64,000 nt of DNA from Taxillus chinensis (GCA_023512835.1 CM042088.1:46140699-46204698), one strand, 5' to 3'; counted from the first letter of the stretch, positions 1 through 12,710 are shown. The notes: generated by a model not told the origin, from the letters alone. Numbers and translations: made by a program.

Positions 1-1380
1 ATATGAAGATATATCACCAATTCATATTATATACATATAAAACATATAAAGATATCATAAATCACTAATTCCTTACCCTTCACTCCAACCCCTTAAACCG
101 TTACATCCTAGGGTATATGATTTAAAGTGTTCAAGTTTAGGATTTAAGATTTATTCTAAAGTGAAAGTTTTTATTAAAGAACAAAAGATAATACATAATG
201 AAGCAAATAGTCTAACCTAAATATAAAAAAGAAGCTCATACAATCCCATACAAAAGCAAATAGCCCACACAAGGGCATATAAAAACAAGAAAAATGAGCC
301 ATAACTAAAAAAACAAATTTATTTCAAAGATTTAATAAAAAATTTGGGCCTTCCAAAATTAACTGGGCCAACCTAGCATGCGATTAGCCCATTAAGGCTA
401 CCAATAAAGTGCACCCCTATAGGATAAAATAACATTTATGCCTATATTACCTTAATTTTAATAGCAAATTCTTTAAATAAATTGATTTATATTTCATTTT
501 TTATTTTTTAGTTACTACAAATGACAAACAAATCTACAATGTTAGGCGTTGATTGACGGTTGTTGAAGTACACTAAACCTAACGTAACAACTACAATTGG
601 CCAAATAGTTTATTTGTCAAGTAGATGTTTTGGCTTTTATTTGACTTTTAACATTCATAATTTGTGCTTAAAAAATGTTCATTTAATATATTATGTCATC
701 TCACCAGAGTAAATTTATCCATTCATACGAACTTGACTTGCATGCTAAACTTCATGGTGTTTGATTTTTGTAAGACCAAGCATGAAAAGTACAAAGAAAT
801 CATTTGAATCCGCACTTAATGATTATGATTATTTACTTGAAGTGATAATATCTATTAGTTATGTCATCTAAACAAAAAAAGTTAAGAGCATTCAATTGTG
901 ATGTGAGGGCTTCATATGGATTTTTTTTGTTCAAGTTCAAAGCTAAGATGTTTATTTTTCTTTACAAATATTGTTTTTTAATGTAATTCTATTGTATCAT
1001 TTTGTAGGATTTTGCTTCATACCTATTGAATCCATATGCATTTAATTGTCTCTATGCTTGTTATCTATGACCCATGGATTATGAATAACATTATCTATTT
1101 TAAACCTGGAAGACTTGTCTTGTATTTCTTTTTCCTAACCATTATTATCATCTTATTATTATGATGCTTATTTTGATGGAGCCTTCTTAATGATATTTTG
1201 CTTTCACCGTGTGGTATTGCGGCCCTTGAATGAAAGTGATATTTTGCTTTCACTTATTTTGTTTAATCGTTCCAACCTCAAATTCTAGACAACTACAAAA
1301 TGACTAGAGAAGCCAAAGTAATAGTTAACTTGTTGAAACAACATCTACAATTCTATGATAAGTGACTATTTTCTTATCTT

Positions 1381-2390
1381 ATTTCTTCTTTCCACTAAGA
1401 AATTGGCATTTTAAGTATTTTTGCCCAAATTTGTTGAAGCAACGTCCGGGGTTGAATGATAATTAGTCATTCTCTTATTTTAGACTTTTTTTCCCTCCTC
1501 AGCTTGATGTATTATTGTTTTAGAAAGCAATTAGTATTTGATTTCATTCATTATTTGCCCACCCTTTTTATCCTAATCCATTACCTCGCAAAAGCTTGCA
1601 ATATTCTTTAAAAAAAATAACAATCCTTGCTTTCGGTCCTAAACCAAGAACTCATGCTATTAATCCCCCTTAGGTTGATGGGATCTCAACTCCCGCATTT
1701 ATTGGCTACAACAAACCCCTACCCCCTAACCTCCAACCCCCCCACCCCACACCCTAAAACCTCTAACCCTAATCCCATAATTATGGGTTTTCCTCCCCTA
1801 TAGTGATGCGTTCACTTTTAGGCTTAGCCTGCTCTTCGATAAGCTCCCTCTCAATTTCGATCTTCTTCATCTACACAATCTCTTATTTCTTCTTTCCACT
1901 AAGAAATTGGCATTTTAAGTATTTTTGCCCAAATTTGTTGAAGCAACGCTGGAGTTGAATGATAATTAGTCATTCTCTTATTTTAGACTTTTTTTCCCTC
2001 CTCAGCTTGATGTATTATTGTTTTAGAAAGCAATTAGTATTTGATTTCATTCATTATCTGCCCACCCTTTTTATCCTAATCCATTACCTCGCAAAAGCTT
2101 GCAATATTCTTTAAAAAAAATAACAATCCTTGCTTTCAGATCCTAAACCAAGAACTCATGCTATTGATCCCCCTTAGGTTGATGGGATCTCAACTCCTGC
2201 ATTTATTGGCTACAACAAACCCCTACCCCCTAACCTCCAACCCCCACACCCCACACCCTAAAACCTCTAACCCTAATCCCATAATTATGGGTTTTCCTCC
2301 CCTATAGTGATGCCTTCACCTTTAGGCGGTAGGGCCTCTTCGATAGCATCTCCCTCTCAATTTCGATCTTCTTCATCTACACAATCTTCT
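1381..2390. repeat. Tandem duplication, about 505-bp unit (copy 1)
   Basis: The segment starting 'atttcttctttccactaag' at 1,381 recurs at 1,885, and both units run to 'cttcatctacacaatc'. Each unit contains a short telomere-like stretch (around 1,740-1,775 and 2,240-2,280, with CCCTAAA-like words) followed by a GATGCGTTCAC-type block. The two units differ by a few substitutions and small indels. Confidence 0.85.
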
Positions 2391-2493
2391 CGTTTGGATG
2401 TCCTTTGTTGTCAACCTTATTCTCTCCGTCGTTGGATGCTCAATCATCTAAGCCGCTCGCTCCAATCGTCTCCTAATGGCTCTAAACGCTCTA

Positions 2494-3500
2494 ATCCCCA
2501 CACCCCACACCCCACACCCCACACCCCACCCACCCCACACCCCACACCCCACACCCCACACCCCGACCTCAACCCCCACCCTCGACCCTCAACCCTCAAC
2601 CCCAAACCCCAAACCCCAAACCCCAAACCCCCAAACCCCTAAACCCCCTAAACCCCCTAAACCCTAAACCCTAAACCCCAAACCCAAAACCCTAAACCCC
2701 CCAAACCCAAACCCTAAACCCTAAACCCTAAACCCTAAACCCTAAACCCTAAACCCTAAACCCTAAACCCCAAACCCCAAACCCCAAACCCCCAAACCCC
2801 AAACCCCCAACCCCCAACACCCCCCAAACCCCCAAACCCAAACCCCAAACCCCAAACCCCCAAACCCCCAAACCCCAAACCCCGAACCCCCAAACCCCGA
2901 ACCCCAAACCCCAAACCCCAAAACCCCAAACCCCCAAAACCCCCAAAACCCCAAAACCCCAAACCCCAAAACCCCAAACCCCAAACCCCAAAACCCCAAA
3001 CCCCAAACCCCAAACCCCAAACCCCAAACCCCCAAACCCAAAACCCTACACCCTACACCCTACACCCTACACCCTACACCCTACACCCTACACCCTACAC
3101 CCCTAACCCCTAACCCCTAACCCCCAAACCCACACCCACACCCAAACCCACACCCAAACCCCCGGCAACCCCAAACCCCGGCAACCCCAAACCCGAAACC
3201 CGAAACCCGAAACCCCAAACCCCAAACCCCAAACCCGACACCCGACCAGACACCCGAACCCCCCAACCCTACACCCAACCACCCTACACCCTACACCCTA
3301 CACCCTACACCCTACACCCTACACCCTACACCCTACACCCTACACCCCCTACACCCCCAACCCGAAACCCGAAACCCGAAACCCGAAACCCGAAAAACCC
3401 CAAACCCTAAACCCTAAACCTAAACCCTAAACCCGAACCCGAACCCCTAAACCCCAAACCCGTAAAACCCTAAAACTAAATAAACTAAACCTAAACCCCA
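2494..3500. repeat. Telomere-like block with variant repeats
   Basis: About 1 kb of C-rich short tandem repeats. Eight exact CCCTAAA units lie at 2,712-2,767. Around them are blocks of variants: CCCCACA (2,497-2,563), CCCCAAA (2,768-3,035), CCCTACA (3,045-3,100 and 3,282-3,346), CCCGAAA (about 3,190-3,215 and 3,361-3,395). It fades into degenerate CTAAA-rich sequence to about 3,640. The C-rich strand reads 5' to 3' on the given strand, as expected if the chromosome end lies to the left. The block is internal to a repeat copy, so it is interstitial or subtelomeric rather than the true end. Frames running through it are repeat translations, not genes. Confidence 0.95.
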
Positions 3501-4391
3501 AACCCCAAATTTTATACCTTATAATATACTAAACTTGAAATAAAGTAAACTTAAACATAAACCTAAACTAAATAAAGCTAAAAACCTAAACATAAAGCCA
3601 AAACTAAAAACTAAAAATCATAAACCCTCAACGATAAACATTAAACCTTTAACTCTACAAACCGTAAACCATATACCTTATAACCTATAGCACATATACT
3701 ATATTGTAAACCCTAAACCATAATGCTTACAAACTCAAATGTCTCTAACTACAAAGCCAAGGCTTCCCCTTGAATACGCTAACCCTTAAAAGCCTATATC
3801 CTAAAACCCTAAATGCTCTACCTTAAACCCGTCATTGTGGGTTGTCCTCTCTAGTGATGCATTCACTTCTGACTATTGCAGCCTCTTTCGCGGCATCTCC
3901 TACTTAATTCTGGTCTTCTTCGTCCATGTGATTCACCCGTCCAAATGTCCTTTGCCGTCGACTTCATTCTATCCATCGTTGGATGCTCGATCGTCAGGTC
4001 CCTTGCTCTAGTGTGTCCATGCTCTACGATTAGATCTAGCCTTAGGTTACATGGAGTTCTGTTGCCCTAGCTTCTTAGGCAGGCCATGTTGTTGGGGCCT
4101 GCCCATGGCTTGTATTTCTATGCCCTATGTGAGCTTTAACTAAATAGTGTTAGCCTTTCTGTTTTTGGGCCAGCCTTTATATTAAAGGCATTTTTCTACA
4201 TCAACCCAAGGCATTTTCAAAGCCTGTTAAGGGCTATGGCCCTTGTATTAGGCTTCAATTCAGAATATTAACACATATCTTAAATACAATTATAACAAAG
4301 TAATAAATGAGGCAACAATACATATGTCATAATAATCAATTCAAAAGAAAATTTTTTATTTAAATCACCCAGATGCTACTCTCATCATTAT

Positions 4392-7300
4392 AAATATAAA
4401 TAAAAGCTAATAATTTAACATACCTGATTAATCTGAGCAAACTAGCATCTTCATCTCTATTAGTTACTAGAACATAGATCATTTATTCTTCTATTATCTG
4501 TTTTCTGAAAGAATGAAGAAATTGTAAATACATTAAAATATATAATCAACCATAAACATATAAATCTTATTTATTATTTTAAGTTAATTTCACTAATAAA
4601 ATAACATAAATCAAGTTAAATATGAAGATATATCACCAATTCATATTATATACATATAAAACATATAAAGATATCATAAATCACTAATTCCTTACCCTTC
4701 ACTCCAACCCCTTAATCTGCTTACATCCTAAGGTATATGATTTAAAGTGTTCAAGTTTAGGATTTAAGATTTTTTCTGAAGTGAAAGTTTTTATTAAAGA
4801 ACAAAAGATAATACATAATGAAGTAAATAGTCTAACCTAAATATAAAAAAGAAGCTCATACAAGCCTATACAAAAGCAAATAGCCCACACAAGGGCATAT
4901 AAAAACAAGAAAAATGAGCCATAACTAAAAAAACAAATTTATTTCAAAGATTTAATAAAAAATTTGGGCCTTCCAAAATTAACAGGGCCAACCTAGCATG
5001 CAGTTAGCCCATTAAGGCTACCAATAAAGTGCACCCCTATAAGATAAGATAACATTTATGCCTATATTACCTTAATTTTAGTAGCAAATTCTTTAAATAA
5101 ATTGATTTGTATTTCATTTTTTATTTTTAGTTACTACAAATGACAAACAAATCTACAATGTTCAGTGTTGATTGACAGAGTTATAGAAGTACACCTGTAA
5201 TCGCTACACAACTACAATTGGCCAAATAGTTTATTTGTCAAGTAGATGTTTTGGCTTTTATTTGACTTTTAACATTCATAATCTGTGCTTAAAAAATGTT
5301 CATTTAATATATTATGTCATCTCACCAATATATAAATTTATCCATTCATACGACCTTGACTTGCATGCTAAACTTCATGGTGTTTGATTTTTGTAAGACC
5401 AAGCATGAAAAGTACAAAGAAATCATTTGAATCCGCACTTAGTGATTATGATTATTTACTTGAAGTGATAATATGTATCAGTTATGTCATCTAAGCAAAA
5501 AAAGTTAAGAGCATTTAATTGTGATGTGAGGGCTTCATATGGATTTTTTTAGTCAAGTTCAAAGCTAAGATGTTTATTTTTCTTTAAAAATATTGTTTTT
5601 TAATGTAATTCTATTGTATCATTTTGTAGGATTTTGCTTCATACCTATTGAATCCATATGCATTTAATTGTCTCTATGCTTGTTATCTATGACCCATGGA
5701 TTATGAATAACATTATCTATTTTAAACCTGCAAGACTTGCCTTGTATTTCTTTTTCCGAACCATTATTATCATCTTATTATTATGATGCTTATTTTGATG
5801 GAGCCTTCTTGAATGATATTTTGCTTTCACTGATGTGTATTGCAGCCCCTGAATGAAAGTAATATCACAGTTGGCTCTAGTTTAACCGTTCCAACCTCAA
5901 ATTCTAGACACAGCTACAAAATGACTAGAGAAGCCAAAGTAATAGTTAACTTGTTGAAACAACATCTACAATTCTATGATAAGTGACTATTTTCTTATCT
6001 TATTTCTTCTTTCCACTAAGAAATTAGCATTTTAAGTATTTTTGCCCAAATTTGTTGAAGCAACGTCTGGAGTTGAATGATAATTAGTCATTCTCTTATT
6101 TTAGACTTTTTTTCCCTCCTCAGCTTGATGTATTATTGTTTTAGAAAGCAATTAGTATTTGATTTCATTCATTATCTGCCCACCCTTTTTATCCTAATCC
6201 ATTACCTCGCAAAAGCTTGCAATATTCTTTAAAAAAAATAACAATCCTTGCTTTCAGATCCTAAACCAAGAACTCATGCTATTGATCCCCCTTAGGTTGA
6301 TGGGATCTCCACTCCTGCATTTATTGGCTACAACGAACCCCTACCCCCTAACCTCCAACCCCCACGCCCCACAACCTAAAACCTCTAACCCTAATCCCAT
6401 AATTATGGGTTTTCCTCCCCTATAGTGATGCGTTCACTTTTAGTCGCAATGGTCTCTTCGATAGCATCTCCCTCTCAATTTCGATCTTCTTCATCTACAC
6501 AATCTCTTATTTCTTCTTTCCACTAAGAAATTGGCATTTTAAGTATTTTTGCCCAAATTTGTTGAAGCAACGTCTGGAGTTGAATGATAATTAGTCATTC
6601 TCTTATTTTAGACTTTTTTTCCCTCCTCAGCTTGATGTATTATTGTTTTAGAAAGCAATTAGTATTTGATTTCATTCATTATCTGCCCACCCTTTTTATC
6701 CTAATCCATTACCTCGCAAAAGCTTGCAATATTCTTTAAAAAAAATAACAATCCTTGCTTTCAGATCCTAAACCAAGAACTCATGCTATTGATCCCCCTT
6801 AGGTTGATGGGATCTCCACTCCTGCATTTATTGGCTACAACGAACCCCTACCCCCTAACCTCCAACCCCCACGCCCCACAACCTAAAACCTCTAACCCTA
6901 ATCCCATAATTATGGGTTTTCCTCCCCTATAGTGATGCGTTCACTTTTAGCTGCAACAGTCTCTTCGATAGCATCTCCCTCTCAATTTTGATCTTCTTCA
7001 TCTACACAATCTTCTCGTTTGGATGTCCTTTGTTGTTAACCTTATTCTCTCCGTCGTTGGATGCTCAATCGTCAGGTCGCTCGCTCCAATCGTCTCCTAA
7101 TGGCTCTAGCAGCTCTAATCCCATATAGCCTTGGGTTGCATGGCGGCTTTGTTACCTTAATCTAGCCTTAGGTTACGTGGCAGCTTTGTTACCCTAAGGC
7201 ATGTATTTCCTTAACTTAAGCTTTAATGTATTATGGCTACCAAAATAATCCTTTAACCAATTTCTTTATACCTTCTCATTTGTTTTAATAAAATGTCTTT

Positions 7301-7507
7301 AAATTTTTCATAAGCTAGCTACATAAAACTTACAGTAATTCTAAATTAAAATCTATAACTATCAATCTAGAACATCAAAACATATCATATTAAATACAAA
7401 TATACTAAAGTAATAAATAAGACAATAACACATGTCATATAATAATCAATTCAAAAGAAACTTTTTTATTTGAATCACACCTAAACTCCTCTCATCATTA
7501 CAAATAT
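4392..7507. repeat. Subtelomeric-type repeat unit, copy 2 (no telomere block)
   Basis: This is a second copy of the same repeat unit, about 3.1 kb from the 'taatttaacatacctgatt' motif near 4,407 to the same motif near 7,522. It is closely similar to copy 1 through the region equivalent to 2,490, but continues from 'ctctaatccc' (7,112-7,121) straight into unique-looking sequence where copy 1 has the telomere-like block. No coding potential is seen. Confidence 0.8.
6002..7010. repeat. Tandem duplication, about 507-bp unit (copy 2)
   Basis: This is the same internal duplication in the second large repeat copy: 'atttcttctttccactaag' begins at 6,002 and 6,509. Both large copies therefore share it, so the internal duplication is older than the larger one. 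The two units in this copy are nearly identical to each other, including shared 'ctccactcctgc' and 'cacgccccacaacc' variants that copy 1 lacks, which suggests local homogenisation. Confidence 0.85.
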
Positions 7508-8880
7508 AAAAAAGGCTAATAATTTAACATACCTGATTAATCTCAGCAAACAAATATCCTCATCCTTATTAGTTACCAAAATATAAATTATTTATTCTTC
7601 TTTATATATTGCCTGAAAAGAGAAAAAATTATTAACATGTTAAAATATATGGTCAAACATAAACGTATAAATATTATTTAATATTATGAGTCCATTTCAA
7701 TAATAAAATAAATAAAATAAAAACTAAAACTAAATAAACATAAAAACTAAACTAAATAAATGAACTAAGCTAAACTAAAAAAAATAAAACTAAACTAAAA
7801 CCTAAAGAAAATTAAACTAAACCAAACCAAACCTAAACTAAATAAATAAAGCATAAATAAAAACTAAACTAAACTAAATAAAAAATAAAATACAAATAAA
7901 CAAATAAAATAAAATAAAATAAATAAATAAAAATAAATTAAACTAAAAACCTAAATAAAAAACTAAAAAACCTAAATAAAATAAACTAAAACTAAACTAA
8001 ACTAAACTAAACCTAAACTAAATAAAATAAATTAAACTAAACAATATTTTCCTTTCATTATCAATATAAGCTATAAATTTTAACCAAAAAAAAAACCCTA
8101 ATCTCTATACATTAAGCCTTAAACCTCTAAAATCCTTAAACCCAACCCTTAATCCTATGATTCTGAATTCTAGATCTAAGCTTAAGCTTAGGGCCAATCC
8201 TATTGACTTTTTTTATAAGATTTTAATTATTGAATCTTAAATTTTTCATCAATTACATAAAATTTACATTAATTATAAGTTATAATTTACAATTATCAAT
8301 TCAAAACATCAAAACAAATTATCTTATTTATTATAAATATAAAAAAAAACTATTAATTTAACATACCTTATTAATCTGACCAGACAAGTATTATCATCTC
8401 TATTAATTTTCAAAACATAAATGATTTGCTTTTCTTTGTCTGTTTTCTGAAAGGAAGAAACAAAAATTATAAATACATAAACATATAAATATTATTTTTT
8501 ATTATGAGTCAATTTTACTAATTAAATAACATGAATCAAATTAAATACAAAAATATATCACCAATTCATATTATATATATACATATACTAATAATATATA
8601 TTAATAAATCATAAATTACCAATGCACCACCTTTCATCCCTCACGTTACATCCTAACCCACTTACATCTTATAGTGTAGGGTTTAAAGTTCAGAATGTTA
8701 TGATTTAAGATTTTTAAGAACAGATTTTTATTAAAGAACAAAAGATAATGTATAGTATAACAAATTGTATTAAACAAAGCTCATACAAGCAGAAAAAAAC
8801 AAAAAAATAGACAGTCCCAAAAAATAAATTTATTTTAAAGAGTTTATAAAAAGAAAACGGGACCTGCCAAATTGACAGGC
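7508..8880. repeat. Degenerate repeat copies 3 and 4
   Basis: Two further partial copies begin near 7,508 and 8,345, each with a version of the 'taatttaacatacc' start motif. The stretch 8,700-8,875 aligns loosely with 4,770-4,985 ('attaaagaacaaaagataat', 'gctcatacaagc'). Between them lies low-complexity TAAA/CTAAA DNA at about 7,705-8,045. Similarity stops at about 8,880, where the GC-rich island starts. No gene is seen. Confidence 0.65.
7705..8045. repeat. Low-complexity TAAA/CTAAA tract
   Basis: Degenerate runs of AATAAA, ACTAAA and CCTAAA words such as 'aaactaaactaaact'. The CTAAA core resembles decayed telomere repeats that have lost their C residues, but simple AT-rich slippage would look similar. 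Confidence 0.7.
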
Positions 8881-8980
8881 CCAATATGCAGGGCCGCCTC
8901 AAAAAAAAAAAAAAGTATAAGAGCCGGCACAATATGCAGGGCCGCCCCCCAACGAAACCCCCCAACGAAAAAACGCGGTA

Positions 8981-9032
8981 GGAAGCGGCAGGGTGACCCT
9001 GCCGCTTCCCAGGCTGTCAGGAGACAGCCTGG
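8981..9032. repeat. Two abutting perfect inverted repeats
   Basis: The first has 14-bp arms (8,981-8,994 and 8,996-9,009) around a single G. The second has 10-bp arms (9,009-9,018 and 9,023-9,032) around a 4-base loop AGGA. Both are GC-rich and could form adjacent hairpins or cruciforms. The function is unknown. Confidence 0.9.
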
Positions 9033-10411
9033 TAGCCCGTGACGCGCCAAAGCCCGAGGCCGCGCGGAGACCGAGGCTGAGCGCCTCGTTCCAGAAACAG
9101 CCGGAACCGGACGGTCGGAGAAAGAGACGGGAAGGGAGAAAAAACAGGGAAAATAAGAAAAAATATAGCGACAATACAGAAGAAATAGAGAAACACGGAA
9201 AGGACTTAGCGATATCCTCGGTCGTTGACGACTGCAGATAACTCACCCAAGAGAAGTGGCCCTTTGCCGTCGACGGGCGCAAGCCATTTCCGGCGGCAGA
9301 TAACGCGACAAACCCCAATAGGCTGGTGATGTTAATCCGGTTCCGGATCCAGCCATATGCTCTGCACTCTCTAATTGAGCTTTAAATAAAACGTTTCAAT
9401 CAGTTTGATGTGGTAAAACCTCCTCTGTTGTGGACTCTACTACTTTTCAAAGTTATAAAGGACAGTGGGTCGTTTTGGTGCTGCTATAAGGCAGTAAGGC
9501 ATTGAGCAATAACGAGAAAAAACCTTTACACTGATATACAACGCAAGGCTGGTGAGGAAAGACACTGTAGCCATATGTGGCAATTAAAATACCAGTATCA
9601 GGGCAAGATTACGGCCAAACATCACACAAATAAACAGGCCTTTCATGGCCAACCAAAACTAGGTGAAGACTACTTCTATGGTTAAGACTTATAAAAGAGG
9701 AAAAACAAACAATGATGGTTCAACCGGACAACAAAATCATTACGCTAATTGTACCCTCCAATAAAACCAGATTTTGTTATAGCCAGATTTTGCCGATGGA
9801 ATTTTTTCTCCTCGCGGAGCTTGAATGGGACGTTGAGACTGCAACGAGGTGAGGACGAGAGACTCGTTTTTTGTTTTTGTTTTTTGTTTTTTTGTTTCAG
9901 ATGTGTGTTGGATCATAACTATTTACCAGTAAGCCAAACATGACGGGATTTCTTCAAAGTAATCAACAAAATAAGCTAACTATGATATTTATAACAGAAA
10001 TTACTCAACAAAATGTACAACACTGAACAGACACAAAACAAAGGCTTCAACGAGCAATTACACTGGGGCATCTCATGAACAAATTTTATTTTTAAAGCAA
10101 ATTGATAGTTACGGTTACATGAAAAATTAAAGCTTACAAGAACAGAAGCCTGTCAACTCCTTAATCGCCTTCATCTTTTCTGCGTCTGCGTTCCTTCTCT
10201 TGTTTTTCTTTCTTGAATTTTTTTTACCGTGTATGGCCTCCCTCAACTGCCATGGAGTCCTCCCTTTAATAGCCGGTGGATGGAATTTGCCTCTGTCGAG
10301 AGCTCTCACAGAGGGACGGCGTAAAAGCAGAGGCACTGGCCTCGGGCGGACAAAGGGGTGGCGGATATTGCGCAGATTGTCGGCGGTGCTGGCCTCGGGC
10401 AGACAAAAGGG

Positions 10412-10438
10412 TAATAATAATATAATAATAATAATAAT
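10412..10438. repeat. TAA microsatellite
   Basis: An imperfect run of TAA units with one interruption, inside the gene-free zone. Confidence 0.85.
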
Positions 10439-12709
10439 GCACACACATTTTTTATAACGGTAATAAAAGAATAAAACAATAATTATGATCGAAGCCCCAA
10501 AAACTACTTCCTTCGTCGAATTCGTCGAATTAGAGGGATTAGAGCTAAATTAATTTGATGCTACGCGGATGTAATTAAAAATAATCTCAAAATAATACAG
10601 CATAATGTTATACGCAGCCCCTCCCCCGTCCACCAGCCGTCCTCCTTCGCAGCCATTTTTGGTGGGACGGGAGGAGGTGCTGTGTACAAACTCATCGCAG
10701 GTACGGACAGTGTAAAAAGAAGGAGGGCGGCTGCTAGGTTTTGTTTTAGATTTATTTTCAAAATAAAGAGGAGTGAAGTGTTTGGTGATGAAGGCTAATG
10801 GCGTGAACGTGTTAAACGATATTACGTGTAGTGTTTTGAGATTATTTTTAATTACCGTCGCTGGATGTCTGAATTAATAACGTGGCACGATCAAATTGAT
10901 TTAGCCGCACTGTGTAGATAAAGTAAATCAGTCTACGTGCGCTTTAACCCTCAAAGGCTAAACTTAGGGGACCGTGAATAGAGAAGCTAAGTGCCGCAAT
11001 GAGTTGAGAGGCACAGTAAACCTTAATTGTTGATACAAAAAATAAAGTAGCTAATTCAGTAGCATGGGCTGCAATACAAGCTCAGTGTCATTATGTTAAT
11101 AAAAAATGGCTCGGTGGATGTTAACGAATTGACCCCGTGACACTAATTAGGATTTGAAAATTTTTGTTTTGTCTCTTTTTTTTTTGGTTTCGGGAAAAAA
11201 TTAAAATATTGCAAGGACAAGCCAAATTATTTAAAATTTTAAAAGAAAATGATCTAAAATCATTAAAAATGTTTGAAGATTTACAAAAGTGTTAAGGATG
11301 TAAAATTATTTTTGAAGGTTTAAAATTTTAAATAAACTCATTTGAAGCTAAAAAAAGATTCAAAACAATTTAAAATATCTTAAAAGACTAAGAATTTTTT
11401 TGTTTTTTGTTTTTTTTAAAAGTTAATGGAGAGACCCGAGAAACAAGGAAGAATAAAAAGAAATTTAAGGATTGTTTTTGTTTCTTAAAAAGCTTTGGGA
11501 GAGGATTAAAATGTTGCAGGCGAAAAGAAAGATTAAAAGTTAGATAAAATATATCAATTATAGGAACTGGTTTACGGTATATTATAAGCACGCACACCCA
11601 AAGATGAAATAGGCTCCTTTCAATGTTCATATACCAGTTCTCGGTGTGACGCAGGTCGGGGTAGGGTTGAGAGTATGATTCCCAAAAAAGAACAAATCCA
11701 AATCCACGCACACGTAGAGATAACCATACGGGAGACCAGATTTGATATCACCTATTATGCAGCTGATCTAGGACCTAAACTGTTTCTGCTACGTGAGAGA
11801 GACCCAACCAAAACCCCACACCTCCATATCATCCACACAAACACAGAGGGAGGAATCAAAAGAGAAAAGAAAAAAATGTGGCCGATCAAGTAGCAACGGG
11901 GCGTTAAAAAAGAGGTTTGGTGTGTCTTGATTCTGATAAACGAAACATGATAATAGCCCTTAGCAACATATCAGATAGCAATGTGGACATGGGAACCGGC
12001 AGCGAACTGAATCCAACATAATAGCAATAACCAACGAGTTGCACTTAAACATAATTATTTATCCATTACAAACAAAAAAAAAAGCAAGAGATTCTACAAG
12101 CTTTACATAGTATTGTGAAAAGAACAACATTATCATCACAGGCTGACAACAACAAATTTCAAAAATTAAAACTTACAAGAGCAGGTGTAAATGATTTTGC
12201 TATTGTCCTCTTTCCTGCATCTCCTTTTCTCTTGAAAACCTCCTTGTAACCTCTCTCCCTGTCATCTTTGCTCTCCCTTTTTCGTCTTCTTTTTTCGCGT
12301 CCCCTTCCCTTTCGTCTTCATGGGCCTTTTATAGCTAGTGAAGATGGGAGCAGGTGGAGGAAGGTGGCCGCTCGCCACTGTGGTTGCCATCATGGAAGGA
12401 CAGGTATGGCCGTTGCTATGGAGAGAAGGGGGTTGACATACGTCGAGGTGGCGGATTAAGCCGAAGATCCAGGGTAACAATCTCATTCCCTGATTTCATG
12501 GGACAGACTCGATTTCGCAGGGTATGGCTCGATTTGGCTGCAGGGAGTTGGGGCTTTGCCCAGCAGAGTGTAGAGGGGCCGGCTATGGTGCAGGGAGACA
12601 ACTGGCGAGCATGGAACTACTGCAGAGAGAGAGAGGCAGCAACAGACTGTGGGTGCAAGAGATAAGCGTTGCTTGGTGTGGTGCGGCTGACGGATGCACG
12701 TGCATGCGT

Positions 12710-12710
<1 letters not shown>

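Larger units (their letters stand above)
1..4391. repeat. Subtelomeric-type repeat unit, copy 1 (with telomere-like insert)
   Basis: The window opens inside this AT-rich repeat. Positions 1-2,490 line up with 4,621-7,118 at an offset of about 4,620 with few differences; for example the segments starting at 1 and at 4,621 share long identical stretches around 'gatatatcaccaattcat'. No gene-like open frame is seen. Unlike copy 2, this copy carries about 1 kb of telomere-like sequence. After that block, positions 3,830-4,080 are a diverged copy of the end of the internal 505-bp unit. Positions 4,262-4,391 match 7,378-7,507, which marks the unit boundary. The family is not identified; the placement beside telomere motifs suggests subtelomeric origin (inference). 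Confidence 0.8.

Noticed and set aside
2307..3041. Open frames of 60-111 codons made of PHTP, NPKP or GFGVWGLG repeats
   Set aside because: They are translations of the telomere-like repeats on both strands; composition and periodicity are those of the repeat, with no gene signals.
8899..9318. A 139-codon minus-strand frame and an 82-codon plus-strand frame in the GC-rich island
   Set aside because: They overlap on opposite strands, the peptide is low-complexity, there are no flanking splice or promoter signals, and GC-rich DNA has few stops by chance.
12354..12665. A 103-codon plus-strand frame upstream of the LINE fragment
   Set aside because: No recognisable domain; overlapping frames on both strands are equally open, so it is probably non-coding.
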